Source of the DNA: Phoronis australis
Lineage: Eukaryota; Phoronida; Phoronidae
Length of the DNA: 64,000 bases
Assembly: GCA_002633005.1 (NCBI GenBank)
Contig: NMRA01000051.1
Span: 62,001 to 126,000, forward strand
Direction of reading: 5' to 3'
Below, piece by piece: positions 26,258 to 39,000 of the stretch. Within the stretch, counting starts at the first letter, position 1; each line of letters starts with the position of its first letter. Below the pieces are notes generated by a model. The model saw only the letters and a list, made by a program, of their open reading frames with translations, did not search any database and was not told where the DNA came from. A program made the translations under genes and the position numbers.

Positions 26258-29200
26258 CTATACATCTCTCATCAACACATAACCTTTGCTTACTTTTGTG
26301 TGCTTAGTGTTTATATCTTTATTATTGCAGTGATCCTGGTCCTCACTTCCATCTCTAGTGTACTCCAAATCTGTTACCGATTCACCACAAGATGAACTAG
26401 TCTCTGCAAGTTCAGTTGGTTTTGACGATCTACATTCTCGAGACTCCCTTTTAATTTTTCGCTTTTTCTCCACCAGCGAAATTGACCACATCAAGTCTTC
26501 CTTCCAAAGATCTTCATTTGATGGATTAATATGTACTGCCTTGGAGAAACTTATTACTGCCTGAAATAAAATAAATTGTTACCTCATTTTTATGGCGAGC
26601 GAATGAAAACAATTAGCCACGGGTTAAAAACACCTATGACAAGTTTGTTTTACTAGAGTGACATAGAGTACACACCAAAACTATTGGACAAAAGTGGTCA
26701 GAATTTCCCTGTCATATCGACAGCACAACCAGTGCAGGTTGTAGACACATAAATATATCTTCATACACGTTCAGACATATACGTCCTTTGGACTAAAAAA
26801 TGTTTGCATTGAACAAGCAACCACCAGCAGGAGCCACGAGGCAAACACACAGATGATTGGTAATAATTCATCATCAGTAAGTCCACAGATATGTTTTACA
26901 ATGCACTTGCAATGTATTAATGCATCGAAACTTTGCTAATGCTAAATATTATCTAAAACTGGCTTTCGAGATAAATTCTGAGCCTGCCAAAGCCATATTA
27001 ATGGGCCAAACTAGCTGCAATTAAGGGTACTTGGAACAACAGGCTATTGCCCATCATGACTAGGTCATAACCGGACGAGCAAACTAAATTTAGTACGATT
27101 ACTTATGGAGTGTATGGACTAAACAGTTGAAATCTTATGCTAAATTTGAAACAACATATGTTTGCAACAAACCATGTTAAGTTTTCCTTTTTGATAAAAA
27201 CCCCACCCAATGGAACTTCTAACAGTTCTATTTATTTACATCTAGACCTTAACCCTGGCCACAATAAACTGAACATGTAACGTGGAATTTTTTGGTTAGC
27301 ATTTGCAGAACTTGAAATAAGTCTTAGTATGCATGTATATTTGCCTACATGTAAACAACGGCCCTTGAAGTAATCAGTGAGTTCTATTCAATTCACTGCT
27401 GAAATCATTAACATTAGGAAGAAATTGGCTATTGGTATTCATTACAGATTTTTTCTAAAATCGTGTAAATGAAGTTGCTATCAGTGTTAGGAAGAAATTG
27501 GCTATTGGTTGACTTAAAACTGATAGCAACTTCATTTACACAATTTTAGAAAAAATCTGTAAAGCATTTGACTGATAGAGTGTCAGATTCAAAGACACTG
27601 GGCAGCACTGTAATTGTAATATACATCAAAATGATTTCCTTGCCACGAAACATGAGACCTTCGCTAAAATTGATGGAGACGGGTGTTTCAGTTACTTTCT
27701 TTAAGTGGGTGAGCGCAGTTCTCAAAATGAGTTGAGCAGAGAACGGAACCAAGTATGCTTTTTTGTGCTGATTTCTGTGAAGCACTGCCACTTAGTTTTT
27801 GCGTAAGACCGATGTCCATAAGTTGGCTTGTTATGATAGTTTATTTTATGCCCTCATTTTTCCAAGGAAAGAAACTGCTACTCATCAGAGTAAAGAATTA
27901 CTCTTGACCAGTTCCAAGGTCTTAATTAAAAATTAAAAGTTTAGTAGGCAGGTTTACACCATCTTTAATTATTAACTCATCTACATTTAAATAATATAAA
28001 TAGTAGTTACCATTCCCACTTCACCAATACCAAGTTGTGCTCTACCGAGAGTTTGATATGCTTCCCACCAGGTGGGGCTAAGAGTCACAGCTTTTTCAGC
28101 GGCACTAACAGCAGGGAAAACTTCACAAAGTGCAATGTAAACCTGAAAAACAAATGGTGTTTTACAACAATTGTCTGATGATTATTTCAGCAGGGCTTGA
28201 TGTGCAGGTCACTTAAAATATCTGTCCTAGGTTGCATAAACCTTATCCACTAGATGACTCATAATTATTGGTACCGCTAAAAATTCTAGTTTGGGACAGT
28301 TCACAAAATTTAAGACACTGAAATTGAAGACAAATTGATTTTTTATATACTGAAGATTGTGGCTTGGGTGATTGGTGTTCAACATATTTCAGTTATTTAA
28401 CATCCTAAGACTTGGCAGTTCAGAAAACCAAAGAGGATAGCTGAAAGCCCAACATGTTCGTAAGTTTTTATTGTGAGTAACATAGAGATAAATGATTGCT
28501 TGTCATTAACCGTATTTCATGAATATGGGGCAGTCAACATTGGGAATTTCTAGTTTTTCACTTCCCAAAGTGGAGAATTTTTATCGTAAATTGATGGGTG
28601 ATAAAACAATGTCACAGTTATATAGTATATAAATTTTATGCAACCAAGCTCCGAACATATTGTAAAATGTAACTACATACAAATATGTTTTCAGTTGAAC
28701 AGTTTTTCTTAATGCATTTCAACTGGTTAGCTGTACAGGTAAGTTTCATACAACATCAAGTTTTACGCATTGACAAATAATGTGTCACGGGACCAGCATA
28801 AAGAGAAAACGAATAAGCAAGGACTGGAGTTGATAAGTGTATTCTGACTTTCTACACAATGACAACTTGAAGACAACTGCATTCTCCAGAGTAGACATCT
28901 GCATATCATTAGCTGCCAGCAATCAGAATATCACTAAACAAGAGCAATGCAGAGTGTTGATATGCACCCACCACGTGCATTGCATAGAGAGCAAATACAA
29001 GGGATGATCACTATTTTAAGCATTTACAATAAATGGATCAATGCCAGTAGCTTAAAATAGCTTCAAGGGGGTGCATAGCAGGTGAGCAATGCTCTCCTCA
29101 ATAGGAACACACTTGCCAAGCCCGTAAAACAAGTAAAACTTGCACTGGGGACACAGTGGTAGTCACATACAAATATCAAGCAAAGAGAAACAGTTGCGGA

Positions 29201-32200
29201 TGTGAAAAAACAATGCGTGACAGTGGTCAAACTGCCCAAAAATCGTCAACAACGCTCTTCTCACTAGGAACACATTAAATTTACCAATTTTCATAATGAT
29301 TATTGCTTTGGCCTATAGAAAGATGGACACCAAAAACAGAGTAAAACATAATAAAAAACAGCCATTAGGAGGCATACACTAAGTCAAAGCTATCTGGAAA
29401 CAAAAAGGTGTTATCGGCTCATTAATACAATTGCCAAATTTCATAAAAATCCACCAAGTAACTCCTAAGATGCAGAGAAAAGCGGAGAAAAATAAAATTG
29501 CCACAAGGGGGCATAGAAGGAGTTGGATCCATCCGAATGTCATCAACATCTGATGTCATCTTCATACAAATACACTCCCCAAATTTAATGATATTGCAGA
29601 GTGCTTAGGAGATATAGCAACAACAACAAAATTGCCACTAGGAGGTGCCACAGTAGTCGGTGCCATCCCATATCATTGTCACATGTCCTCTTACCAATAA
29701 AAAGATATAGGTCAATTTTCATAATCATTTTAAGAGTGCTTTGGCTGACAGAGAGGAAGACACCAAAAACAGATTAAAAAATAAAAAAACGACTGCGAGG
29801 TAGCGTGCACTATGTAAAGTCCATCTAAAAATGAAAAGATGTTATCGCTTCTTTAATAGAAATCTGTATACCAAATTTCATAAAAATCTGGCCTTGAACT
29901 CTAAAAATATCGAAAAAAACAAAAGAAAAAATGAAATTGCCACTAGGGGGCACAGTGATGTTGGATCCGTTCGAAAATCGTTGTCACCTGTTGCCACCTT
30001 CACATAAATACACTGCAAAGAGTTTAGGAGATATAGCCATGTAGGTAAAAAAAACTGCTACTAGGAAGAGCCACTGTATTCAGAGCCATCCCAAAATCAT
30101 CGTCAGTTGTCCTCTTTCCATTAGAAACATACCAGTCAACCCTTGCAGTGGTTTGGTATATAGACGGGCACACAGCAAAAAACAGATTCGAAAACAGTAA
30201 ACATGGCCACTAGGTGACGCAAAATATGTCAATTCCATTTGAAAATACGAAGGTGGTGTCATCTTTCTAATAGATACCTATTTGCTGAATTTCATGAAAA
30301 CCTGTTACGCAACACCGGAGATGCAAAGGCAAAAACATAAAAAATTAAAAGTACCACTAAGGGGCACACCAGTTGTTGGATCTGTTCAAAAATTCGCTCA
30401 CGTCGTCCCACCTATGAAAGGAACATAATTTTGCAAAATTTCATGAACATACATCAAGGGGTCTTGGAGATACAACAGAGACAGCTGGACTCTGGACGGA
30501 CTCCAGACGAACAGATGACAACATAATACGGCCACATATATATACCTGGGCGCATAATAATTACAACCGATTTGTAAGTCAGATATCAGGCGAATTTCAT
30601 GAGACACAACTAAGTACTTACAATAACCGTCACTAAGGTCATTACCCTCTCTCTAACATTTACCACAGTGTAAGGGGGAAACTTCATCATGTGACTACAA
30701 GTCCACCTAACCATCATTCTGAGGATGATCGCAGCCATTGGCGGTAGAAAACATTTAATTTATTGACACTACTCAATTGTGTTTCATGAAATCTACCTGA
30801 CAGTTGTCACAATAGACATCTGCGTATCAGAAGTGACCACTACTAACAGACTGCCCTGCCTGTCACCACGTAAATGTAATGTAGTCGATGTAGTTATCCA
30901 CCTAAATCATGATACATTTATGGATTCTGACCAAACTGACTTGGAGGAGAGAACCTATTCACATTCATTCTCGATGGACATGAAACTTTACCTGAGCCTT
31001 CATTTCATAGAGGGCAGCATCGTTGGGCGTTAACATCAAAGCTTCATCCCACTTTCCTACAGCTTCCCAATATCTAACACAGTAAACATAGGAATGAATG
31101 CTCAAAATCATGAGCCTGGAAGTCACAGAAATGTTTGGAACAGACAGTAAGAAAAAAATTATTGAAATGTAAAAATTATTATTTTAATTTTTTTCAATTT
31201 TGCCGTTTATTTGCAAACTCATAGTACAGTGCCGTAAAAATTCTTACGTTAGGGAAACAATATGGTTAATTTTTGGTCAAATTTCAGGACAAAAACAACC
31301 GTTTTGAAAAATCTCCTGTTTAAGTATAATTTGTAAGCTTTAGCTGCCACCAAACAACAAGTGGTAATTTTCTAAAGTTGTAGCAATTAAATAAACCTTT
31401 GAAAAAAGGAAAAAATTGTCCCAATATAAAGAATTTTTATCCCTTTACAATGCAATGTAATGAAATAGTGCACGGAATAGATCGGAACACAAATGTTAAA
31501 TTATACGTGCTTGTCTGCTATGAGCACAGGCACGTTGTGAAATTTGTGGTACCCAAACTACCTCTTCTCAGGGTAAATATTTTTTGCATCAATATGAAAC
31601 TGATGTTGGAAAGATTTACCATAATCGTCCGAGGTGAACACCCAAAGTGTTGGGAAACGAGATATTACTGTGGTTGAGCACGAACATTACAGTACAAGTC
31701 AAAAGTATTCAAACAAAATGATCTGCAATTTCTCATCATGACAACAAGGCAAATTCATAGTCACAGATTTTTACAGCAGTCCTCTCCCATGACTGACAAG
31801 CAAGGTGCATTTTTGTTCTGCTTCAGTTGACATCACGGCACAGTCCTGCTACTGCACAGTGGGACTGCATCTGAGATTTGTAAGACCTCATGCATTATTT
31901 CTGTGAATGGGGCTGTACTAGACTTTATGCTAGGTTATGCAACAAGATCGTGATTTTGTCCGCTTTCCCTGCTCAGTTGGGAAAATCACAAGTGAGCAAT
32001 TGGGGGATGGAAGCTATGTTGAAAGTTGTGGTTAACCCAGACAAGTAATTAGAATGCTTCAATTAGACACAAAAACTATTCAACGCGTGTCTAAATCTAT
32101 TCTGAATCCACTCGCCTTTCAAGTTCTGCCAAATTTGATCCTTCCCTTTTCAATCTTGAACTTTTACTCAGAGCATCCTCAACAGTTAGCAGTTGACGTT

Positions 32201-32345
32201 TGGGAGCAAGAGTAAGCCAATCTATTCCAGCATCATTCAGTTCTTTAACTTCATCCTCAATGTCTTTGCTATTGTCCTCAAATGCACGTTTTGTTGCCCT
32301 GTTGATACTCTGACCAGACTTCCTCTTCCATCCAAATGAGGTCAT
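26258..32345 (-). CDS. TTC33: Tetratricopeptide repeat protein 33 (TTC33)
   Basis: A small TPR scaffold protein of poorly known function. Exons on the minus strand: 32345-32116, 31073-30992, 28142-28011, 26560-26258 (TAG), giving 248 codons (human about 262). The N-terminus MTSFGWKRKSG matches the vertebrate MASFGWKRK start. TPR helices follow: ERYWEAVGKWDEALMLTPND, ALYEMKAQ, FPAVSAAEKAVTLSP, WWEAYQTLGRAQLGIGE, then AVISFSKAVHINPSNEDLW. After residue ~170 the tail is Ser/Asp/Lys-rich with a basic run (KKRKIKRES). Intron 1 uses a GC donor (AAAG|GCGAGT at 32115-32110): only this site gives the right phase (AG|A = Arg) and the family-conserved length (LAE-x-x-RY-x-EA). The GT next to it would break the frame. 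Intron 2 carries a large copy of the dispersed repeat. AATAAA at 25973-25968 is a candidate poly(A) signal. Confidence 0.93.
27415..27562. repeat. Hairpin plus direct repeat with template-switch geometry
   Basis: 44-bp arms (27442-27485 and 27519-27562) are inverse copies with one mismatch (tcg/ttg). A flanking direct repeat, aggaagaaattggctattgg, occurs at 27418-27437 and again in the loop at 27489-27508. It lies in TTC33 intron 3. Confidence 0.85.
28938..30555 (+). mobile_element. Dispersed CTCF-motif repeat family, copy 2 (longest)
   Basis: About 1.6 kb in TTC33 intron 2. The start reads acaagagcaatgcagagtgt, followed by tatgcacccaccacgtgcat. The end is a palindrome-like segment (atacggccacatatata ... 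gggcgcat, 30526-30555). At least six modules with CCACTAGGGGGCAC-like cores lie at 29501, 29635, 29940, 30207 and 30354, alternating with 'aatttcataaaaatc' stretches and 'ggagatatagc' stretches. There is no transposase or reverse transcriptase reading. Confidence 0.8.
29940..29953 (+). promoter_or_regulatory. CTCF-like core motif (14/14 match)
   Basis: CCACTAGGGGGCAC, followed by AGTG, preceded by TTG. Neighbouring modules of the same repeat carry 12-13 of 14 matches (29501-29514, 29635-29648, 30207-30220, 30354-30367). Confidence 0.4.
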
Positions 32346-33365
32346 TTCTTTCCCCCAGACATAAATCGAGGCTATCCCATAACACACTGGGTAACACGGT
32401 AAATCCTACAAAGTGAGAAATATATTATTCAACAAAACAATCATTTGCTAAGTTTACCTCCGCACTTGAAGTTGAATTCCTCCTAAAATTTAGGTTAGGA
32501 TCATTTTTACATAAGTCAACAACAATGCATTAGGTTCCGGTACTCGTTGATGAATTTCGTTTCAATTTGGTTTTAATAACCCTTTGAACCATGGTAGATA
32601 ATGACCTACGAGTTGTGATGTTGGACTAAAGACTACAGGAGAGCTTTAGATGACCAGACTGGATCAATTAGACTTAATTAGGAAACTGTCATGGCCTGGA
32701 CTTGAAACCAAACAGGATGTCGTAGTAATGAACAAGTTACAAACCCTTGTATTCTTCAGTGACTCTTCTTGACACTAACTGCACCTTTCATCAAGTATTT
32801 TTGTACAAAATTTAGATATTTGATTAGAACGCACAAAATTCAAACCCCACTTTTTGTTGACTTGAAACTATTCACTGGAGAATGTCAAATGCATACCTGC
32901 TTTTGACTGTATTGTCGCACACTTTTTGAATGTTCTTCCCGCATCCCACCACAGACACTGTCAAATTTAAATGTCCTGCTATTCTGACACACATTGAGAT
33001 TGACTAAATATATCATCGTGATGTTCCATGCAATACGATTTTCAACATTTGACCCTTGAGCCATTTTTGGCCGTTGCATCAGACATTTCACTCTCCTTTT
33101 GCTGGCATGGACCCAGATGTCCCACATTATATTTGGAGGGTCCACATTTTCAATATCCCAGTTTTTTCATTCTCAGATGCTGGTAGCTATGCAGATGCCA
33201 CTGCTCTTCGTTACCAGATGGAGACTTGCATGCAGCCAAGGTGGCAATGCAATGACTGCATCTTACATGCGATTTTTTAGCACAACTACAGAAACAATTT
33301 TGACAATTGGAATTAAAAAATTTTAGCTAATACTAGACAAAAATCTGCACACAACCAAATAGATA

Positions 33366-34554
33366 TCATCTCATTTCCATGAATTTTGATCTTTTAAGAT
33401 CACAGAATCGACTTTGACGTGCTGGAATCCATTTTGATTCAATGCTTTTCTTTAGACGTTTAGTGACCATGATGGCAATGTTGTAGACGTGCTTCCGGTG
33501 AATNGGAACGTTGAATGCGCGACACAGTGCGAGAACGCGGTCCAAGGATAATACTAGTCTGAAGGAGGATAATAGTTTTATTACATACTCTTCTGCTGAT
33601 ACTACTGAGTCTGTTACAATCCATGCGATCATACACTTATATAGTGACATACATGAATCATAACAGGATATAGTGAACAAACATGTTTACTACAATTCCT
33701 CATGTTGGGGGTGTATTACATAATGGTTAATTCTCTGAACTACTCCTACACATGCACTCACTCGGATATGAGATCATACTCTAACAGTTAGCACGCTTGC
33801 TGGTTTTATGGGGGTCGCTGGTTCGATTCCCGAGACGGGTAATTTCGGCTATTACTACAAATGGCGTAGACGGCAAACGGCTGATCTACCGATGAAGCAC
33901 TGCCGACTAGTACCCGCGGACCTCGGGACGGCGCGCATGGAAGGTTGCAGGAGTCATGGACCTGTGTATGAGAGACTACCTTGTGTTCACCAGTGTGTGT
34001 TGTGGTGGTAAAAGTACCAAGGGACGTTGATGACCTACGTATGGGAGACATCCTGGTGTTCACCTTCCTGGTGGCGTGCCCGTTCCGTAGGAAAGGGGGG
34101 AATGTTGTAGACTGATGTGCTTCCAGTGAATCATATATGAGCCTCTGTTAGCCACTCGCTAACGGGCAATTGCCTATTAGATGAATGGTTAGCAAGCTTG
34201 CTGGTTTTATGGGGGTCGCTGGTTCGATTCCCGGGTTGGGTAATCTCGGCTATTATTATTACTACAGCGATAAGGTTTTAAATCATTACAACAATGGTTA
34301 GTCAATCGGGGAAAAGGGAAAACTGACACTGTTGATCACAGGCACTTGATACATAAAAGTACTATCACATGACCATATTGGATAGCAGCTGCATACTTTC
34401 GCTTTAGAATTGTATCAAGTGCCTGAGTGTACTTTTGATTGAGACTTGTCTCTGGCTGTGGTCTGTCGACGGATTTTGCAAGACTCGCATGTACAGTGTC
34501 AGTAACTGAGCTCAACGCTTCGAAATGTGGAAAAGTTACGATCTTTGCTGACAT
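33366..34554 (-). CDS. Possible two-exon gene, unrecognised
   Basis: Exon 34554-34340 starts MSAKIVTFPHFEALSSVTD and runs through SLNQKYTQALDTILKRKYAA. The only donor in the required phase before its stop is CCT|GTGATC (34339-34334). Exon 33558-33366 follows a good acceptor (CCTCCTTCAG) and reads VLSLDRVLALCRAFNV, then HRKHVYNIAIMVTKRLKK, ending KRSKFMEMR and TGA. Joined, this would be about 135 codons with a basic C-terminus. Codon texture and the strong acceptor favour a real gene. Against it: the donor is weak, the second exon contains an N (33504), other exons could lie between, and I know no matching family. An in-frame ATG at 34578 is an alternative start. The interval between the exons holds two tRNA-like SINE heads. 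Confidence 0.4.
33785..33870 (+). repeat. tRNA-derived SINE head, copy A
   Basis: Reads gttagcacgcttgctgg, then gggggtcgctggttcgattc with an exact B-box (GGTTCGATTCC) and an A-box-like ttagcacgctt about 30 bases upstream. It is nearly identical over ~70 bases to the copy at 34186. No cloverleaf fold is possible. Confidence 0.6.
34186..34265 (+). repeat. tRNA-derived SINE head, copy B
   Basis: The same 5' segment as at 33785 (gcttgctggttttatggggg, then B-box), ending in a tattattattacta tract. The 620-bp interval also has a repeated 'ttgtagac ... gtgcttcc(g/a)gtgaat' (33480 and 34105), so two overlapping copies of one element may be present. Confidence 0.6.
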
Positions 34555-34579
34555 TTCAATAAATATAATTTTACCCAAT

Positions 34580-36024
34580 CTAAATTGGCACTTCCATACG
34601 TCCTACAAAAAACAAGGCGATTTCAAATCATACCCAAACAGTTTGTTTTGATTTCCACTCTACGCAAACTTCACGGAGGCCACCATGTTTTAACAAATAA
34701 CTGTATTGGCCGATATGATTGGTCAGAATTTTACTTTTTATGTACAACCGAATTTGATTGGATAATATTGGTGAGACTCGTTTTGGTAATGAGGGGAAAT
34801 TTAAATGTCCAAAGGAACAACAAACTTAAGCGGTAGGTTGAATCTACTGTAACTTTCACCACAATTTCTGGTTAAATAATAGATTCTAAGACGAGTATTA
34901 AGGTCACGAAAGTCAGGAACTCAACAGTCTCAGTCAAACTAACTGCACTCACAAAGTTGTGTTACAAAAAGAAATTCCTTTTGCACATGTCTTTGAGTAT
35001 TTATGGCACTTGCCACCAGAAAAGATATGCCACCGTTTTAATAGCGAATCACTGCTGTAAGTGTATTGCTAATCATGGCAAATTCTTAAAGTTATTATTT
35101 GTAATTAATTGACTTGTCGCAGCTTTGGCATAAAATCATCTATTCGTCACTTAGTTTCAAAAATGTAGGCCTAAACATGCTTAAACCTTTCTTCATTTTG
35201 TGGACAGAGTTCCGACTTGACCATATCATGTAACCAGTATTAGCACCATAAAATTACTATTAGCACCATAAAATTACAAAGATATATGCTGTGATATCTA
35301 CAGTTTTTACCACATGTTTAAAAACACTTTAATAGTTTATATTCTTTTCCTCATCCACTTTCTTGCTGCATTTACAACTGGCTGGAATAATGGAGATTAA
35401 GGCATGCCTGGATATTTTCGCTTTTTTGCTCTCTTGAAGTTTAAAAACATAATCAGGGTTGGGAATGCAAAACCTGTTGAATTTGGAAACAAGAAGATAT
35501 GAACTTCAAAATAGTCAACTGATTTTTCAGCTCTTGAAATCCAATCACTTGGGTAATGATTGATTTAATGCCCCATGAAGGACTAGAAATTTTATGGTGG
35601 TCCAAAACCATGTGTCATGGGATTAATAATTATGTTTCTGGTTTCTACCTGGAGTTTAGCTGGCCAATTATACATACACGAATAAATTATTGGGTGCTAC
35701 TTGTTTGTCCTGTAATTCTTCACATATTTCACACATGAATTAAAGCTAATATTTCTAAACTTCAAAGGCTAATTTGCTTGTTGCAAATAATTCTTACTTT
35801 GCTGATTATGTTAACTTATGATGTTTATCAGCACAGGATAAGCCAAACTTGTACACTAGCATGTTGTAAGTTTACTTAAACAAAATAACTGATATTTCAC
35901 ATGCCCACCATATTGTGTGCTTAAAAGGTGAAGAATTACCAAACATGAATGTGAATTTACATTTAATTAATGCCAACATACTGCTTTATATTTTCCACTT
36001 TTGATTATTTTCAGCAGTAGCTGC
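34580..36024. other. Interval upstream of PIF1
   Basis: AT-rich sequence with no clear gene. A 20-bp unit (tattagcaccataaaattac) is tandemly duplicated at 35238-35277. It should hold the PIF1 promoter and any 5' UTR exon: a polypyrimidine tract plus CAG at 36005-36014 looks like an acceptor just before the start codon. Confidence 0.45.
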
Positions 36025-39000
36025 ATGTTGTTCAAGATGAATCAAGATTCAGGTCTAATGACATGCACAATTGGCATTGAAAGTCTGGCCATCAGTGGGG
36101 AAACTATCAAAAAATTTGTCCACCGTAATGCCACTTGTATTCTTGGCCGAAATGAGTTCCGAGACATCGTCCTCAATGTTGAGCTGGGCAAAAAAACATT
36201 GAATTATAACCTCAGGGAAATACAACTCCATACAAAATTTGTCAAAGATGGCAAAGCTACGGTCAAATTGCCGGATAAAAATGTTCAACTTCTGTTCTCG
36301 AACTGCCCTCCTGATAAGTTAGTGAAGTTCTTGAAAACGATGAAGGCCAAACATACTTGTTTAAAACACCAAGGATTCGTCAGCGAAAGGCAAAAGCTGT
36401 TATCAGATGCACCAAGAGTGTTCCAGGAGATAAGTCCTTTGAGTTTGAAGGATGTGCAGACTATACACAACTTACGAGCCAAGCAAGCAGAAGAAAGCAC
36501 TCTCATGACACCTAAGGGAAAGAATTTGCCTGCAAAGCGAAAACGCATGGATGTTGACATCAAGGAAAATGAAATTTCAAAGGTTGTGTGATCTCCTGGT
36601 TTTGTTTTTCATTAATCACTGACAGTATAATCTTGCCAGTTTAGGGTGCAATATGGCATGCATTCAAGGGATATTGTATTTACATAAAAGGTCATAGCAT
36701 GCACATTCAAATTCGGTGTTATAGAGCAGACTTTTAAAAAGCATTAGTATGTGGCAATTCAAAACAATGTAAGGAACTCTTGAAAAATGAAAAAAATGGA
36801 CTGTGGTGGCTTAGTTGTCCAAAAGTGATGGTGTTTTACAAATCATGGCATATATGTATGTTACTTTCTAACTGCCAAATAGTTCAGTTACCTCTAAGTA
36901 CCTAGCGTGCTCAATTCCTGTTTGTTACAGGAGCTGAAAAATGACTTATGGCTCAGTGACTTATATTAACTCCAAAAAGATCCTCTAGGCTTATTTTAAG
37001 ATTCCTTATGTGAAGTAATTAGTGTCAGTTTGCTCTACAAATTAGATGTGATTTCTGGCCTTTAAAGTAACTGACACTTTGTTATTTCTTGAGATCATGC
37101 TAAAAATCTGACTTATTGTTATATACCCTTCGTGTGCTGGGCAGGGTCTCAATCAAGAACAAATTATTCAAACTCAGAAACCATTACTCAGCTGAGTAAG
37201 TAATAAGTTGATACAAGTTCAAATGCCATCTAAATCCAAAGTTTCTTTGACAGAACATGTGTTCATAGCAACTTTAATCAGTATTTTCAAAACGGTCTCA
37301 AGTGTACAAGCAGGAAAAATATTAATTGGACTAGTAACTGGTTGCTTTACAGGCCTGTAAGATTCCTAGAAATTCGCTGACAGTCAAGAGTCAAATCTCT
37401 CAGCAGTTGACCAAAGAACAAAGACAGGTGCTCAACGCTGTCCTGTCAGGTACCAACATCTTCTTCACAGGTAGTGCTGGCACGGGGAAATCATATCTGC
37501 TGCGCAGAATCATAGGTGAGACTTCTTGCCAGTATGGTAGCTAGACCAGAGTTAGGCAGACGTTTTGAAGGTAGACAGAGTCATGTCAATGTATCGTGCA
37601 TGCTTACATGCACCATGGGACTCTACTCGTTCGATTTTGTTAGAAGTCCTATTTTTTGTGATGCAAATAGTTAGCTCTTAACATTTTTTTTTAACAATAG
37701 GTTTTGATTTGGACCACTTAAGAGTCATGATATTGGTCTTAACATGCTCCCTACTAAAGTATCATATTGCTTGAGGTCGGTGTATAGATGCTGCCTTGTC
37801 ACGACAGGTTATTTTTTTCGACCTTAGTTTCCAGAAATATCATACTGTACAGTAAAATCTCGTACAGTAAAATCTCAACCAATTTCTGACAGAAGTAATT
37901 GCCAAAGTTGATAGATTTCATTTTCAAAGTCTTCTCACATTGTTCTAAATCCCTGAAATTTCTCTGAAGTGTCATCTTAATGACTATATTATGTGGGTTT
38001 TAAACTGATACAAATTGTGCTTGTATCCGTTTATAAAATTGCTATACATTTCATTTCAGGTTCTCTGCCCCCAAACTACACATTTGTAACGGCCAGCACT
38101 GGTGTCGCCGCTTGTCACATTGGGGGTACCACACTCCATTCATTTGCAGGTAACACAATGATGTCTCTGCATATTTTGTTTTTAAAAGCATTTATCGTAA
38201 TCTATTTTGCCCGGGGTACGCCAGGAGGTATGTTGCAGAGTAAAACAAGATGAGGATTGCAAATAATGTCATTTATTATGACATAAATAGAAAGAACTAA
38301 ACAAGACTCTGCAAGATGGACATGGAAAAAACGCCATATAATGTTTATTCTGCACTGTATTTTTAACATATATGTAAAAGTCATGTTAGGGTCTGATTGA
38401 ATGAGAAAATTATAGCATTTATTATTAGGAGGTGTTCACTATCTGAATTACATCACTTCTGAAATGTACTTTCAAACTGCACTGTAAGTTGACATTCATA
38501 GGTAGGAAATTTGTGCTTAACGGTTGGTAAGTCTTAAAATGAGTGAAAATTTTGCTTACTCAAATTATAAGTCAAGAAATGACAGTTCCGTTTATTGAGT
38601 GAAAAGTGGCTGAAGACTTTAGACAGAAGTTTGGTGTTACGCTCTACATAACTATTTCTGAAAAAAATTGACACTCCGAAAAGATATCTAAAATATAACC
38701 AAAACTGCTACTTACTGAGGAAATTTGTACAAATTATTTCCATGAAGTGATGTGCTAATAATCATATGGCTAAACTTTTACTTGGCAATTTTGAAGTGGG
38801 AGAGTAAGACCATAATTTCACTCTTAAGTCTTGAGTCATTATTCATGAAATAGACCCCAGACTCAATAAATTAACTTGACCTGTCAGGTATTTCTGCAGG
38901 ACGAACCTTAACAAAGTGCCAAGTAAAAATTATTAACTGTTTATATTAAACTTGCATATCCATGTGAAATTTTTTCATTAAAATAGATGACAAAATATTA

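Noticed and set aside
33785-34265. Possible tRNA genes (B-box GGTTCGATTCC)
   Set aside because: Stems do not pair and the sequence continues as an interspersed repeat; tRNA-derived SINE heads instead.
36001-36024. Upstream extension of PIF1 (MIIFSSSC)
   Set aside because: It runs through a polypyrimidine-CAG acceptor, so it is probably intron.
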